Shown here one piece after another: positions 9,446 through 18,554 of a DNA stretch of 64,000 nt (its first letter is position 1; each line of letters begins with the position of its first letter). Both the position numbers and the translations under genes were made by a program. The notes beneath the pieces are model-generated. The model saw only the letters and a list, made by a program, of their open reading frames with translations, was not told the DNA's origin and ran no database searches. This DNA comes from JANMEB01 sp041745295 (GTDB lineage: Bacteria; Planctomycetota; Planctomycetia; Pirellulales; Pirellulaceae): positions 57,015 to 121,014 of the forward strand of contig JBGTJE010000080.1 in NCBI GenBank assembly GCA_041745295.1, written 5' to 3'.

Positions 9446-11167
9446 TTAAACGTCCTGCTCGGTGCGTTTGGCGACTCGATAGACCTCTTCAAACGTCGTA
9501 TAGCCAGCCATCACTTTGTCGATGCCGTCGTTAAACAGAGTGCTCATTCCCTTGGCCATGGCGTAACTTCGAATTTTCGCCGTGCTTTCGTTGCGATAGA
9601 TCATTTCGCGTATTTTGGAATCGATCAGCAACAATTCGTAGATGCCAATTCGCCCACGAAATCCGGTCTTTTGGCAGCTGTTGCAGCCGCGGCCCTTCAT
9701 GAAATTCGCCTTTTCAGCCTGCTCTGCCGTTAGGCCAATCTCCTGGAGAACCGAGTCCGGTGGTGTGTATTTTCGCCTACATTTTTGGCAATTCGTACGG
9801 ACGAGTCGCTGGGCCAATATCGCCACAACGCTACTGGCAACCAAATAATTGGGTACTCCCATGTCAACCATACGTGTAATGGCACTAGGCGCATCGTTCG
9901 TGTGCAGCGTACTAAAAACCAAGTGTCCCGTTAAACTTGCCTGAATTCCCATCGAAACCGTTTCGGCGTCGCGCATTTCGCCGACCAAGATAATGTTTGG
10001 AGCCTGCCGCAGCATTGAGCGGATAATGCGAGCAAAGTCGAGTCCGATCGCGTGCCTCACTTCAACTTGGTTGACGCCGGGGAGGTAATACTCAACCGGA
10101 TCTTCGGCGGTGATGATCTTGCGATCGGGTCGATTGAGCGTGTTCAAGGCGGCGTACAGAGTGGTCGTCTTTCCCGATCCAGTAGGTCCGGTCACCAAGA
10201 TAATTCCGTTTGGTCGTCGAATGAGACCTTGGAAAATCCGGTAGGTCTCATCGGAGAACCCAAGCTGTCGCACACCGATCTTAATATTGTCCTTGTCCAA
10301 CAGCCGCATGACGGCCGATTGGCCGTGGCTGGTTGGGATGACGCTCACGCGCAAGTCGAGTTCTTTGTCGCCGACGGTGATTTTGATTCGACCGTCCTGG
10401 GGTCGCCGACGTTCGGCGATATCGATTTTGGCCAAGATCTTGACCCGCGAAATAATGGCTCCCAATTGGCGTCTGGGGAGGCGATCGCGTTCGTGCAACA
10501 CGCCGTCGATGCGGTAGCGGATTCGGACCCGATCCTCGAATGGCTCGACATGAATATCCGATGCGCGAAGCTGAACGGCTTCGGTGATCATCAAATTCAC
10601 GAGCCGGACGATCGGAGCGCTGTTTTCGTCGTCCGTGCCCGCGGGTCCGCCAGTATCGGATTCCGTTTCGGTGAAATCGATTGCCGTATCGGTGAATTCT
10701 TGCAGGATCGAGTCGGCGCTTTCACCTTCGATTTGCCCGTAAACGCGGTTGATCGTTTCCATGATCTTGGCCCGCGGAGCGAGCGCGATCGATACGTCGC
10801 GATTGAGAATAAAGCGGAGTTTTTCTAGCGTATCGACGTCAGAGGGGTCGCTCATCAGAACCACGAGTCGACCGTCGACTTCCTCGAGTGGCAAGACCTT
10901 GTTTTCGCGGGCGACCGATTCGGGAACGAGTTCGACGACGCTTTCCGGAATATCGATTCGCGTCAAATCGACGTAGCGCAGTCGATGAACGCGGGCGATC
11001 GCTTCCATGACTTCATCGCCGGTTGCATGTCCTAGTTTGACCAGCGTATCGGCAATGGTGGAGGCCGTTTCGCGGGCGACCACGTCGGCTTCCTTGTATT
11101 GCTCGACGCTGATTATGCCCTTGTCTACGAGGACTTTGCCGAAGCCATTGATTTTCTCTGTCGCCAT
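9446..11167 (-). CDS. pilB: PilB/GspE assembly ATPase, copy 2
   Basis: 573 residues from ATG 11167 (MATEKINGFGKVLVDKGIIS). An ATG at 11215 would add 16 residues, but it coincides with the likely transcription start below a TATAAT at 11221-11226. N-terminal MshEN-type repeats (residues 8-60), an acidic linker (150-182), Walker A GPTGSGKTT at 327-335, ITAEDPVEYYLPGVNQVEV, ILVGEMRDAET and two CxxC pairs (NCQKC and GCNSC). Same architecture as the pilB at 6319 but clearly diverged, with a longer acidic linker. First gene of the pilus block on this strand. Confidence 0.92.
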   Translation of the reverse strand: MATEKINGFGKVLVDKGIISVEQYKEADVVARETASTIADTLVKLGHATGDEVMEAIARVHRLRYVDLTRIDIPESVVELVPESVARENKVLPLEEVDGRLVVLMSDPSDVDTLEKLRFILNRDVSIALAPRAKIMETINRVYGQIEGESADSILQEFTDTAIDFTETESDTGGPAGTDDENSAPIVRLVNLMITEAVQLRASDIHVEPFEDRVRIRYRIDGVLHERDRLPRRQLGAIISRVKILAKIDIAERRRPQDGRIKITVGDKELDLRVSVIPTSHGQSAVMRLLDKDNIKIGVRQLGFSDETYRIFQGLIRRPNGIILVTGPTGSGKTTTLYAALNTLNRPDRKIITAEDPVEYYLPGVNQVEVRHAIGLDFARIIRSMLRQAPNIILVGEMRDAETVSMGIQASLTGHLVFSTLHTNDAPSAITRMVDMGVPNYLVASSVVAILAQRLVRTNCQKCRRKYTPPDSVLQEIGLTAEQAEKANFMKGRGCNSCQKTGFRGRIGIYELLLIDSKIREMIYRNESTAKIRSYAMAKGMSTLFNDGIDKVMAGYTTFEEVYRVAKRTEQDV

Positions 11168-11220
11168 GAATTCTGCCCGATTTTCGACCCGAACGCACCC
11201 GCGTGCGAAACCCATGGGAA

Positions 11221-11226
11221 ATTATA
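11221..11226 (-). promoter_or_regulatory. Candidate -10 box of the pilus operon
   Basis: TATAAT on the minus strand, 54 nt before the chosen pilB2 start. No good -35 hexamer was found 16-18 nt upstream. The perfect -10 makes a promoter plausible but unproven. Confidence 0.35.
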
Positions 11227-11345
11227 TCTAGCCGCAAGCGTACTTCACTAGGCAACTAGCACGAATTCCGAAGAAGACCGAGGCGCGGGGCTAGACGCTG
11301 GGGCTACGTTTGATCAATTTACACGGCGAACCGGTGCTCTCCCGT

Positions 11346-12302
11346 TCAATTTAAACTCCGGGACAGGGAAAGCAAATGATTTTCCGTGCAACTCGCCAGG
11401 CCATCCAAATGATACCCACCCTCAAGGACGCTGACGATTTTCCCTGGGCAATACTCGCGGCTCATCTCCACCACGGCGTCTGTTAAATGGCCAAAATCCT
11501 CGGGCCCAAGACCCAACGAGCCAATCGGGTCATCGACAAATGCATCGAAACCGGCGCTGATCAGGATCAGCTCAGGTTGAATGCGTTGAGCGATCTGCTC
11601 GAGCCCGCGGCGGAATTGTTTCAGAAATTCGCTCGGCGGCGTCCCAAACGAGATCGGCAAATTCAAGGTGCAACCCAAACCATCCGCGGACCCGGTTTCC
11701 CCAGCTGTTCCAGTTCCCGGATAAAACGGATAGCGATGGATCGAAAGATACCCAACCTCGGCACGAGTCCAAAAAATTTCTTGAGTTCCATTGCCATGGT
11801 GAACATCCCAATCGATAACTAAGATGCGATTCAATAGCAGATTGCGAATCGAATATTCGGCGGCGACAGCGACGTTATTCAACAGGCAAAACCCCATTCC
11901 CCGGTTCGACTCGGCGTGGTGTCCCGGTGGCCGGACTGCGCAGAACGCAGCGCGTTCCCGTCCTTCAACGACCTCACGGACCGCGTGACAGACCGCCCCG
12001 CAGGCCAGCCGCGCTGCGTCGAAGGACCCGGGACTCAGGATGGTATCGGCGTCCAGCCAACCACCTCCGTTTTCGCATCGCTGCCGAACCGCTCGAACGT
12101 AATCCTCGCCGTGAACGGCGGTGATCCAAACCTCATCGGGGGCTTGGCAAGTCCGTAATTGAACTACGCTTTTGAGCGCATCACCCGTTAGCCGTTCCAG
12201 GATCGCCTGCAACCTTTCAGGGCACTCGGGATGGCCCCCGGTCGCATGTCGCAAAAACGTCGAATCGTAGAATACAGGGAGCACACGGAGAAAATCTGGC
12301 AT
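11346..12302 (-). CDS. Histone deacetylase family (class II-like) protein
   Basis: 318 residues from ATG 12302 (MPDFLRVLPVFYDS); a longer frame to 12359 was rejected as it adds a non-conserved tail. A zinc-dependent amidohydrolase of the HDAC/acetylpolyamine amidohydrolase/AcuC fold. Visible: VRPPGHHAE (H128, H129), IDWDVHHGNGTQ (Asp166 and His168 as zinc ligands), SAGFDAF (Asp253, third zinc ligand) and VLEGGYHLDGL near the C-terminus. Bacterial members deacetylate lysines or acetylated small amines; the substrate cannot be read here. Upstream of the pilus block on the same strand (178-nt gap), probably a separate unit. Confidence 0.9.
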   Translation of the reverse strand: MPDFLRVLPVFYDSTFLRHATGGHPECPERLQAILERLTGDALKSVVQLRTCQAPDEVWITAVHGEDYVRAVRQRCENGGGWLDADTILSPGSFDAARLACGAVCHAVREVVEGRERAAFCAVRPPGHHAESNRGMGFCLLNNVAVAAEYSIRNLLLNRILVIDWDVHHGNGTQEIFWTRAEVGYLSIHRYPFYPGTGTAGETGSADGLGCTLNLPISFGTPPSEFLKQFRRGLEQIAQRIQPELILISAGFDAFVDDPIGSLGLGPEDFGHLTDAVVEMSREYCPGKIVSVLEGGYHLDGLASCTENHLLSLSRSLN

Positions 12303-12348
12303 GTTTGCCTGCTGTTTTACTGAAAAGCGCAAGGAAAAGTGCACAAAA

Positions 12349-12378
12349 TTGACAGTCACCCGTGGGCTTGGGTATTCT
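12349..12378 (+). promoter_or_regulatory. Candidate sigma70 promoter for the secreted HEAT-like protein
   Basis: TTGACA at 12349-12354, an 18-nt spacer and TATTCT at 12373-12378. The stretch 12303-12653 between the divergent genes holds no other recognisable element. If this promoter is used, the transcript has a leader of about 270 nt before the ATG at 12654. Confidence 0.45.
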
Positions 12379-12653
12379 TGATAGGGGCATTCTAATCGAT
12401 CATTGATTGGTCCATTGCCCGGGCAAGGCTCGGAAACCGGGGTTGAATTGAGTTTGGGTAGTGTGATTTCAGCACAAAGGTTAAAAACACATTATCGATC
12501 GTGCGGGGGCGGCAACCCGGAACTTTTTGGTTTCGGAACCTGTCCAAGTTGCGGCGGCAACCGATCCCCAGTTCGTGGGATTCCCAGCGCACAGGGATCG
12601 AAAGCAAATCGCGGGTTGGGGGTTCGATGGCTACTTACCAAGGAAAAATCACA

Positions 12654-14276
12654 ATGAGCCGAACGCTATTATTCCTCGCGGTGTTGAGCGCATTATTGGG
12701 CGGCGTGTTAGCCCGTTCGCTCGCGGCGCAAGAAACCTACAAGTCGGATCCTCTTGATCCCGCATTTGTGCTGCCGGATGCGACCAAATTCGATAAGACG
12801 AAAAAAGATCAAAAGCTTGAATTGACGAACTTAGAAAAGGGAGTCAAAGCAGCGCGAAGCACGAGCCAGGAGATAGCCGACAACGTATTGCGCGGAACCG
12901 CCGATTTGAATTCCGCAAGATCCGAATTCGATCGCTACTATAAAGGCTGGCTATTTCCCTCGATGACTCAAATTGACGACGAGTCTCTGTCCAAATTGGG
13001 CGATTTACGCGACGAGTTGCTGGGCCAGATACGGGAAACACCCAACGACTCGGCCATTCGCAAGCACATGCTGGATGAACTTGTGCTGCCGTATTTTACC
13101 CAGGTGGTTTCCGATTCAGGTTATCATCCCGCGGTCCGTTTGAATGCAGTGCTGATCATCGGCAACCTCAATCGACGCGATGGATCTCGAAACGTCGAAC
13201 CTTCGCTTCCGATGGACGCGTCGCTGCGGATTCTGGTGAATTTGGCAAACGCGGCCGACACGCCCCCCTATTTGAAAATTGGGGCGCTCTCCGGGATTTT
13301 GCGGCATGCCATTATCGATGGGCAAATGAAAACGCCCGTCTTGGAAAACGCGCTGCGCGAACAAGCGATCCAGTTGGCGATCTCGGTGCTGGATGCCACT
13401 CCTTCGGGAGCCGATGGTACGACATTGACCGACGAACAATATTGGATGAAGCGCCAGGCGGCCCAGATTTTGGGCAAATTTCGCGTGCCAGGCGCGGATG
13501 GCAAGGCAGTTGCCTCGCTGCGCAAGATTCTCGACGACCAGACCGCCCCCTTGTGGCTTGCCGCTGATGCGATTGAAGCCTATGGAAATATCCGATTCGC
13601 TTCGCCTGAACAGGCCGATGTCGCCAACGTGGTCAAGTCGATCGGGATGATCGTGAGCAGATTCTTCAAGGCCGACATTCAGTCGATCGATGACTACGTC
13701 GCCGCGATTAAGGAAAATCGAATGATTGCCACACGATCGACAGAGACGGACAAACCAGAGGCGGCCTCCACTTCTGGTGGGGACGAGGATGCATTGCGAT
13801 CGGGCGGTGGCGGGGCTGGTGCCAAGGCGGCAGCCGGCGCATCCAGTACGGCAAGTCAAACGTCTCGATCAGGCTCCATGGTCGAATTTCCCAATTACAA
13901 GATCAATGATGTTAGGCAACGAACGAAAACAATCGTGTTCATTGCGCGCCGCGCGCTTGATGGATTGGCTCCAAAGCGCAGAAACGAAGTGAAGCCACCG
14001 GAGAACTTAAAGGCGCTTGCCGATCCAGCAACCGCCAAAGTGATCGAGCAACTGGTTGCCGGACTCGACAACGTTATGGTGCAGACTGATTTGGCCCCGC
14101 CGAAAGCTCCGTCAGCGACGGCCATTGTCGCTGCGGGACAAAAACCCCCAAAAGCGGAGTCCAACGAAGAGCGTTTGCGCAAGTCGCTTAACGCCGGCAT
14201 CAGCGCAGTCGAGTCCGCGATCGGAGTCAACGCTCCCGCAGATCAGCCCGTTATCAAGTCCGCGCTTGGCGGATAG
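12654..14276 (+). CDS. Secreted HEAT-like repeat protein of unknown function
   Basis: 540 residues from ATG 12654, preceded by AAGGA. Upstream in-frame ATGs at 12501 and 12627 would bury the signal peptide. The signal peptide is MSRTLLFLAVLSALLGGVLA followed by RSLAAQE, so export is expected. Residues about 150-350 contain helical repeats resembling HEAT/armadillo units (AVLIIGNLNRRD, KIGALSGILRHA, RQAAQILGKFRV, LAADAIEAYGNI). A Gly/Ala/Ser-rich linker lies near residues 375-405, followed by a Lys-rich helical C-terminus. I do not recognise the family. It stands alone between divergent neighbours. Confidence 0.75.
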   Translation: MSRTLLFLAVLSALLGGVLARSLAAQETYKSDPLDPAFVLPDATKFDKTKKDQKLELTNLEKGVKAARSTSQEIADNVLRGTADLNSARSEFDRYYKGWLFPSMTQIDDESLSKLGDLRDELLGQIRETPNDSAIRKHMLDELVLPYFTQVVSDSGYHPAVRLNAVLIIGNLNRRDGSRNVEPSLPMDASLRILVNLANAADTPPYLKIGALSGILRHAIIDGQMKTPVLENALREQAIQLAISVLDATPSGADGTTLTDEQYWMKRQAAQILGKFRVPGADGKAVASLRKILDDQTAPLWLAADAIEAYGNIRFASPEQADVANVVKSIGMIVSRFFKADIQSIDDYVAAIKENRMIATRSTETDKPEAASTSGGDEDALRSGGGGAGAKAAAGASSTASQTSRSGSMVEFPNYKINDVRQRTKTIVFIARRALDGLAPKRRNEVKPPENLKALADPATAKVIEQLVAGLDNVMVQTDLAPPKAPSATAIVAAGQKPPKAESNEERLRKSLNAGISAVESAIGVNAPADQPVIKSALGG

Positions 14277-14327
14277 GCTAACGAACTCGCTCCGACCACG
14301 GACTGCCAACGCCTCGCGGTCCGTTTA

Positions 14328-16550
14328 CTATTTGCCGATATCGGCGAAGCGCAGCTGATAGTGCGTTATTGTGGCATCGGCATCCGTGTAGCTGTATGCG
14401 AACAGCCCCCGAAAGCATTTGAACAAGTCAACCGTTCGATCCCAAGTTTCCATCAACTCGGCTCTTTCAAAATCCAGTAAATCGTTTTCCGCCTCGTTCT
14501 TCAACTCGAACCGTTGACCACCAGCCTCCTGAACTTCCACCGCGTAATGCAACCAATTGTTGGCGGCGTTGATAAACTCGTGGGCATTTAAGTAGACCCC
14601 CCGGGCCGCGGCCCGGTCCAATTCGAGCGGCACGATCCATTGGGGATGGTTTTCGGCGACGATCGCCTTGGATCGCTCTGGAAAATACGAAAAAACCAAC
14701 AGACCATTGGCAAGTAGGGCGTGCGGCAGGATCGATTCGTCGAGTTGTGCGGCTTCGGGCAAGGGATATGAATACATTTCCCCTTCCGTAGTCGTCGTGG
14801 CTTCGGGCGGTATCAATTGAAACTCAGCGGGAAGTTCGACCTCGGGTAGCGTGCGAATCCATTCCACGATGTCGCGAGCGAGCTCGAAATACTCACGCCC
14901 TGCGGCCTTGATCTGGTCGGAGTCAAGGGTCTGCATAACGATCGAGAGACTGGGCAAAGGAAGTGATTGACTCGACGCCGGTTGCTCGGAATGCCATTGA
15001 TGACGCGATTCCACAAAGTCGACAACGATAGCGGATTCACCACCCAAAGTTGCCGGGATCACCTTCTCCGCGGTAATGTCTCCCAACCGTTTTAGAAACG
15101 GCTTGAGCGCGCTCAGGAATTCGAGTGCCTGCTGAGCGTCGTCCGATTCACCACCAAACTCCGGAATGAATTTCTCGGCGTAATCGAACCCGATGCCTCC
15201 CCACTTTTGCACGACCTGGAACTGTTCGAGCGTCCCTTTGCCGCGGCTGACGACCAATAGCGCGGGATTTTCGCCCGCGTGTTGAAACAGGTCCAACGGT
15301 TTGGAACTGTCCTGAAATCGTTGTTCCGAAAAATCGTATTGAAATCCTTCGATTCCTTGGTCGGTCAAAAAGCTAAAGCCAAATGCATCGCCGCGCGTGG
15401 GGAGCAGTTTCCCCAGATCGGCGACTAATTCGGGTGCATCTTTGCGAACGGCAGCCAACAGTGCTTGCTTGGCCGCTTCGTCGTCGGTCTCGCGCAACGC
15501 CGCCTCCACAATGGCCGGCAAGACTTCGGCGGCGCCGCTGAAATTTGTCGAGCGGCGTAGATAGGCTGCCGAAAAATAATAGGCGCCGGTCAGCGACTTT
15601 CCGTCGCCCAACGCCGACTTCAGAGGTGCCAGTCGAGGCAGGTCGACCAAGTGCGGGCCGTCACCCAAGGCGGAAACGTAATCGAGTGAAGGTCCGACCG
15701 TAGCAATCAAAAAATGGTCTTTGACACCGACCGCAAGCGTCAGTTTCTTATCCCGAAAAATCGCGCGCAGCCCATCGACAATCGAAGCGGCGTTTTCTTC
15801 CAGTTCGAGGGAATCCCAGGGAACCGAATTCACATCGACCGTCATTGTGAGCAAGAACGTGGTTTCGTCCTCAATCACTCGGTATCCGTCGACCAAGAGC
15901 TGAACGGATGCGGGGACATTTTGCAGACCTTTTTCCAGTCCACTGCGCGCCAAACGCATTAGGTCGGTTAGGTTGCTCGGATCGCTAAGCACCGTCCCGA
16001 CGACAATCGTCGGAAGTTCAACGTTGTTGAGATGAGTTTCGACCGACTTTAGAATCTCAGCCGGCAATTCGTCTTCACCCAGGCCGCCCAGCTTGACAAG
16101 ATCGAGTTGAACTTGTTCCAGGGCATCTAGGAATTTTGGAACATTGGCGTCTCCGTAGACAAAGATTTCGTTGCGGAATATCTCGCGCAAGAAAGGCATT
16201 GCGAACTTTGTGCCGGGATTTGCAAACACATCGGCGTAGGCGTTCAAGTATTGGGCCAGCGGGTTGTTTTCACCGAATTGGTCGAAACCATCCGCTCGGC
16301 CGCGCCGATAGGCTTTGCGCATTTTTTCGCCGACGGGGGATTCCAGCAGTCTCTTGTAGGCATTGCTGTCAACGAGGGCATGCCAACACGTCGCGTGGTT
16401 CATCGACGAGAAATAAAACGACGCGTCGCGCGGAACGATCGCTAACGAACTAGACGCGGGGTCCTGAGCGCAAATGGACGAAAAGCCCCAAGCCGTGAAA
16501 AACCACGCGGCGATGCAGATCCGTCGTCGATACGTCAAACAGATGTTCAT
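14328..16550 (-). CDS. Large secreted protein of unknown function
   Basis: 740 residues. The N-terminus has basic residues and a hydrophobic stretch (CIAAWFFTAWGFSSICA) ending in a plausible signal peptidase site before QDPASS. The body is acidic, rich in Leu, Glu and Asp, with no recognised motif. The phrase AIVPRDASFYFSSMNH just after the signal peptide resembles openings of large planctomycete secreted proteins that I know only as hypotheticals. GAGG sits 5 nt before the ATG. Followed upstream on the same strand by another secreted protein gene (60-nt gap), so the two may be co-expressed. Confidence 0.7.
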   Translation of the reverse strand: MNICLTYRRRICIAAWFFTAWGFSSICAQDPASSSLAIVPRDASFYFSSMNHATCWHALVDSNAYKRLLESPVGEKMRKAYRRGRADGFDQFGENNPLAQYLNAYADVFANPGTKFAMPFLREIFRNEIFVYGDANVPKFLDALEQVQLDLVKLGGLGEDELPAEILKSVETHLNNVELPTIVVGTVLSDPSNLTDLMRLARSGLEKGLQNVPASVQLLVDGYRVIEDETTFLLTMTVDVNSVPWDSLELEENAASIVDGLRAIFRDKKLTLAVGVKDHFLIATVGPSLDYVSALGDGPHLVDLPRLAPLKSALGDGKSLTGAYYFSAAYLRRSTNFSGAAEVLPAIVEAALRETDDEAAKQALLAAVRKDAPELVADLGKLLPTRGDAFGFSFLTDQGIEGFQYDFSEQRFQDSSKPLDLFQHAGENPALLVVSRGKGTLEQFQVVQKWGGIGFDYAEKFIPEFGGESDDAQQALEFLSALKPFLKRLGDITAEKVIPATLGGESAIVVDFVESRHQWHSEQPASSQSLPLPSLSIVMQTLDSDQIKAAGREYFELARDIVEWIRTLPEVELPAEFQLIPPEATTTTEGEMYSYPLPEAAQLDESILPHALLANGLLVFSYFPERSKAIVAENHPQWIVPLELDRAAARGVYLNAHEFINAANNWLHYAVEVQEAGGQRFELKNEAENDLLDFERAELMETWDRTVDLFKCFRGLFAYSYTDADATITHYQLRFADIGK

Positions 16551-16610
16551 TGCATCCTCGAAATTAAAGGAGGTCTCACTCGGTTGTAGGTCTCGCGAGC
16601 CGATCGCGAC

Positions 16611-17402
16611 CTATTTCCCCAAGTCCATGCCAAACTTGACCTCGACCGGGACTTGAACGGCTTCGAACTTTTGAAAGTACGTGATTTTCGCCTTGGCGAT
16701 TTCGGCTGGATTTCCCTTGAATTGGTAAACTTTGGAATACGTCATGTCACCGCCGAAGCCGAAACTGCCGCTGCCCGCCGGACTGGTCTCAACTTCTTTT
16801 CCGTGAGCGTCAATGAAGACGACGTTCTCGAGTTTATCAAATGAATCCTTGCTTTCCAGTTCCAAGCGTTTGCTATCCGGTTCGAACCCGTCCCCAATCT
16901 GCATGACTTTGGCAGCGACCGGTCCCAGTTTTAGTTCGTCTCCTTCTTTGATCGCGATAGCGACCGTTTCCGTCTTCGCATCGGCACCGCAGTTCAACGT
17001 GGCGCTTCCGGAAACGGTAAGCGAGGTTGCTCCGGCGGATGGAAGTTCGGTGCATTGGACCGGGAGGATCACCGAATGTTTATCGTCCGCAATCGATGCC
17101 ATGAAGGACATGTTGGAGTTGTCATCTGCGGACAGTTCTTTGTTGCCGGAGTCTTTGACTTGAAACGAGGTCTTCTCGCCGTCGACGTTGAGAATTGTGT
17201 TTTTCGGTAGGGCGACTCGGAGATAAATGTGCAAACCGGCTTGAGTTCCCGGGACATAGGATTGTCCGAACTCGCTTCCGGCGTCTTTTTTGGCAACCGA
17301 AAAGCCAACGACTTCAGGGTCGTCATCCTGGGCCCACCCGCCGCTGCCGATCCCCAACGAAATGGCCACTGCGATTCCAACGATGTAAGTAAATCTGCAC
17401 AT
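16611..17402 (-). CDS. Small secreted protein of unknown function
   Basis: 263 residues. The signal peptide is MCRFTYIVGIAVAISLGIG followed by SGGWAQD. The mature part is acidic and mostly beta-predicted. A strong ribosome site GGGAGGA precedes the ATG. No catalytic motif; only one Cys pair (C113 region and C130 region), which could form a disulphide. Its neighbour at 14328-16550 is also secreted. Confidence 0.7.
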   Translation of the reverse strand: MCRFTYIVGIAVAISLGIGSGGWAQDDDPEVVGFSVAKKDAGSEFGQSYVPGTQAGLHIYLRVALPKNTILNVDGEKTSFQVKDSGNKELSADDNSNMSFMASIADDKHSVILPVQCTELPSAGATSLTVSGSATLNCGADAKTETVAIAIKEGDELKLGPVAAKVMQIGDGFEPDSKRLELESKDSFDKLENVVFIDAHGKEVETSPAGSGSFGFGGDMTYSKVYQFKGNPAEIAKAKITYFQKFEAVQVPVEVKFGMDLGK

Positions 17403-17466
17403 TCTCTGTTCCTCCCCAAAAAATTCTCGTTTGATGTCAACCGTGGTTTTTCAACTCACTCGAGCG

Positions 17467-18552
17467 TCAAGTGACTCCCAAGACGCGAAGGATATTCTTC
17501 GCCGAAACCGGTCGGATGATCCCGCGATCGGTAATGATCGCTTCGATATAATCCGCCGGCGTGATATCGAACGCCGGGTTATAAACGGAAACCCCGGCTG
17601 CCGCGACCCGTCGACCAAAACAGTGCGTGATCTCGTCCGGGCCGCGCTGCTCGATCGGAATTTCCTCGCCGCTTCCGATTGACAAATCAAAGGTCGAACG
17701 GGGAGCCGCAATAAAAAAAGGAATGCCATGGGCCCGTGCCAAGACGGCCAGCGAATAGGTTCCAATTTTATTCGCCGAATCGCCGTTGGACGCGATGCGA
17801 TCGGCGCCCGTAATTACGGCGTCAACAAATCCCATCCGCATGACGTGGCCCGCCATCGAATCGCAGATCAACGTGGCTTCGATTTGACGCTGGGCTAGCT
17901 CCCAGGCCGTCAGCCGCGAGCCTTGCAACAGCGGCCGCGTTTCGTCGACGAAAACGCGGGGCTTTTTCCCCAGATCTTGCATCGTGAAGACGACGCTCAG
18001 CGCCGTCCCGTATTCCGCGGTCGCCAAGCCGCCCGCGTTACAATGGGTCAGCAAGCTTGAATAGCCCCGTTCGATAAACCATTTCGCGCCGTGGGCGCCG
18101 ATCTGATGACACATCTGCCGATCTTGGTCGTGGATCTCTTTCGCCTGGTGCAATAACACGGCGAGCAATTCTGAGCTGTCCAGGCGGGGCGCGGATTTGA
18201 CCGCAGCCATCTTCATCTCTTCCAATGCCCACGACAGGTTGACGGCGGTGGGCCGACTAGAGACCAAACGCGATGTGACATCGTCGACGCGGCGCAGAAA
18301 CTCGTTGCGATCGCAATCGGTAGCCGATTGCAATCCCAAGACGACACCGTAGGCAGCGGCAATCCCGATCGCCGGCGCGCCGCGGACGCGCAAGGATTTG
18401 ATGGCCTCCCAAACCGATTCCGCGTCGCGCAGTTGAATCTGCCGCATTTCTAGGGGCAGCAACGTCTGATCGATCAGCTCCAAGACACCGTCGACGCCAC
18501 CCAACCAGCGAACCGCTTCCAGCGTACTCGGTTTGGTCTCCGTCTTGGTCAT
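17467..18552 (-). CDS. mtnA: Methylthioribose-1-phosphate isomerase
   Basis: 361 residues, the usual length. Converts 5-methylthioribose-1-phosphate to methylthioribulose-1-phosphate in methionine salvage. Visible family motifs: RGAPAIGIAAAYG, THCNAGGLATAEYGTA (catalytic Cys), VDETRPLLQGSRLTAWEL and TGADRIASNGDSANKIGTY (catalytic Asp). eIF2B-alpha-like relatives lack the full Cys/Asp pair, so the isomerase call is secure. It begins 2 nt after the ald stop, so the two are almost certainly translated from one mRNA. No other salvage gene is nearby. Confidence 0.95.
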   Translation of the reverse strand: MTKTETKPSTLEAVRWLGGVDGVLELIDQTLLPLEMRQIQLRDAESVWEAIKSLRVRGAPAIGIAAAYGVVLGLQSATDCDRNEFLRRVDDVTSRLVSSRPTAVNLSWALEEMKMAAVKSAPRLDSSELLAVLLHQAKEIHDQDRQMCHQIGAHGAKWFIERGYSSLLTHCNAGGLATAEYGTALSVVFTMQDLGKKPRVFVDETRPLLQGSRLTAWELAQRQIEATLICDSMAGHVMRMGFVDAVITGADRIASNGDSANKIGTYSLAVLARAHGIPFFIAAPRSTFDLSIGSGEEIPIEQRGPDEITHCFGRRVAAAGVSVYNPAFDITPADYIEAIITDRGIIRPVSAKNILRVLGVT

Positions 18553-18554
18553 GA

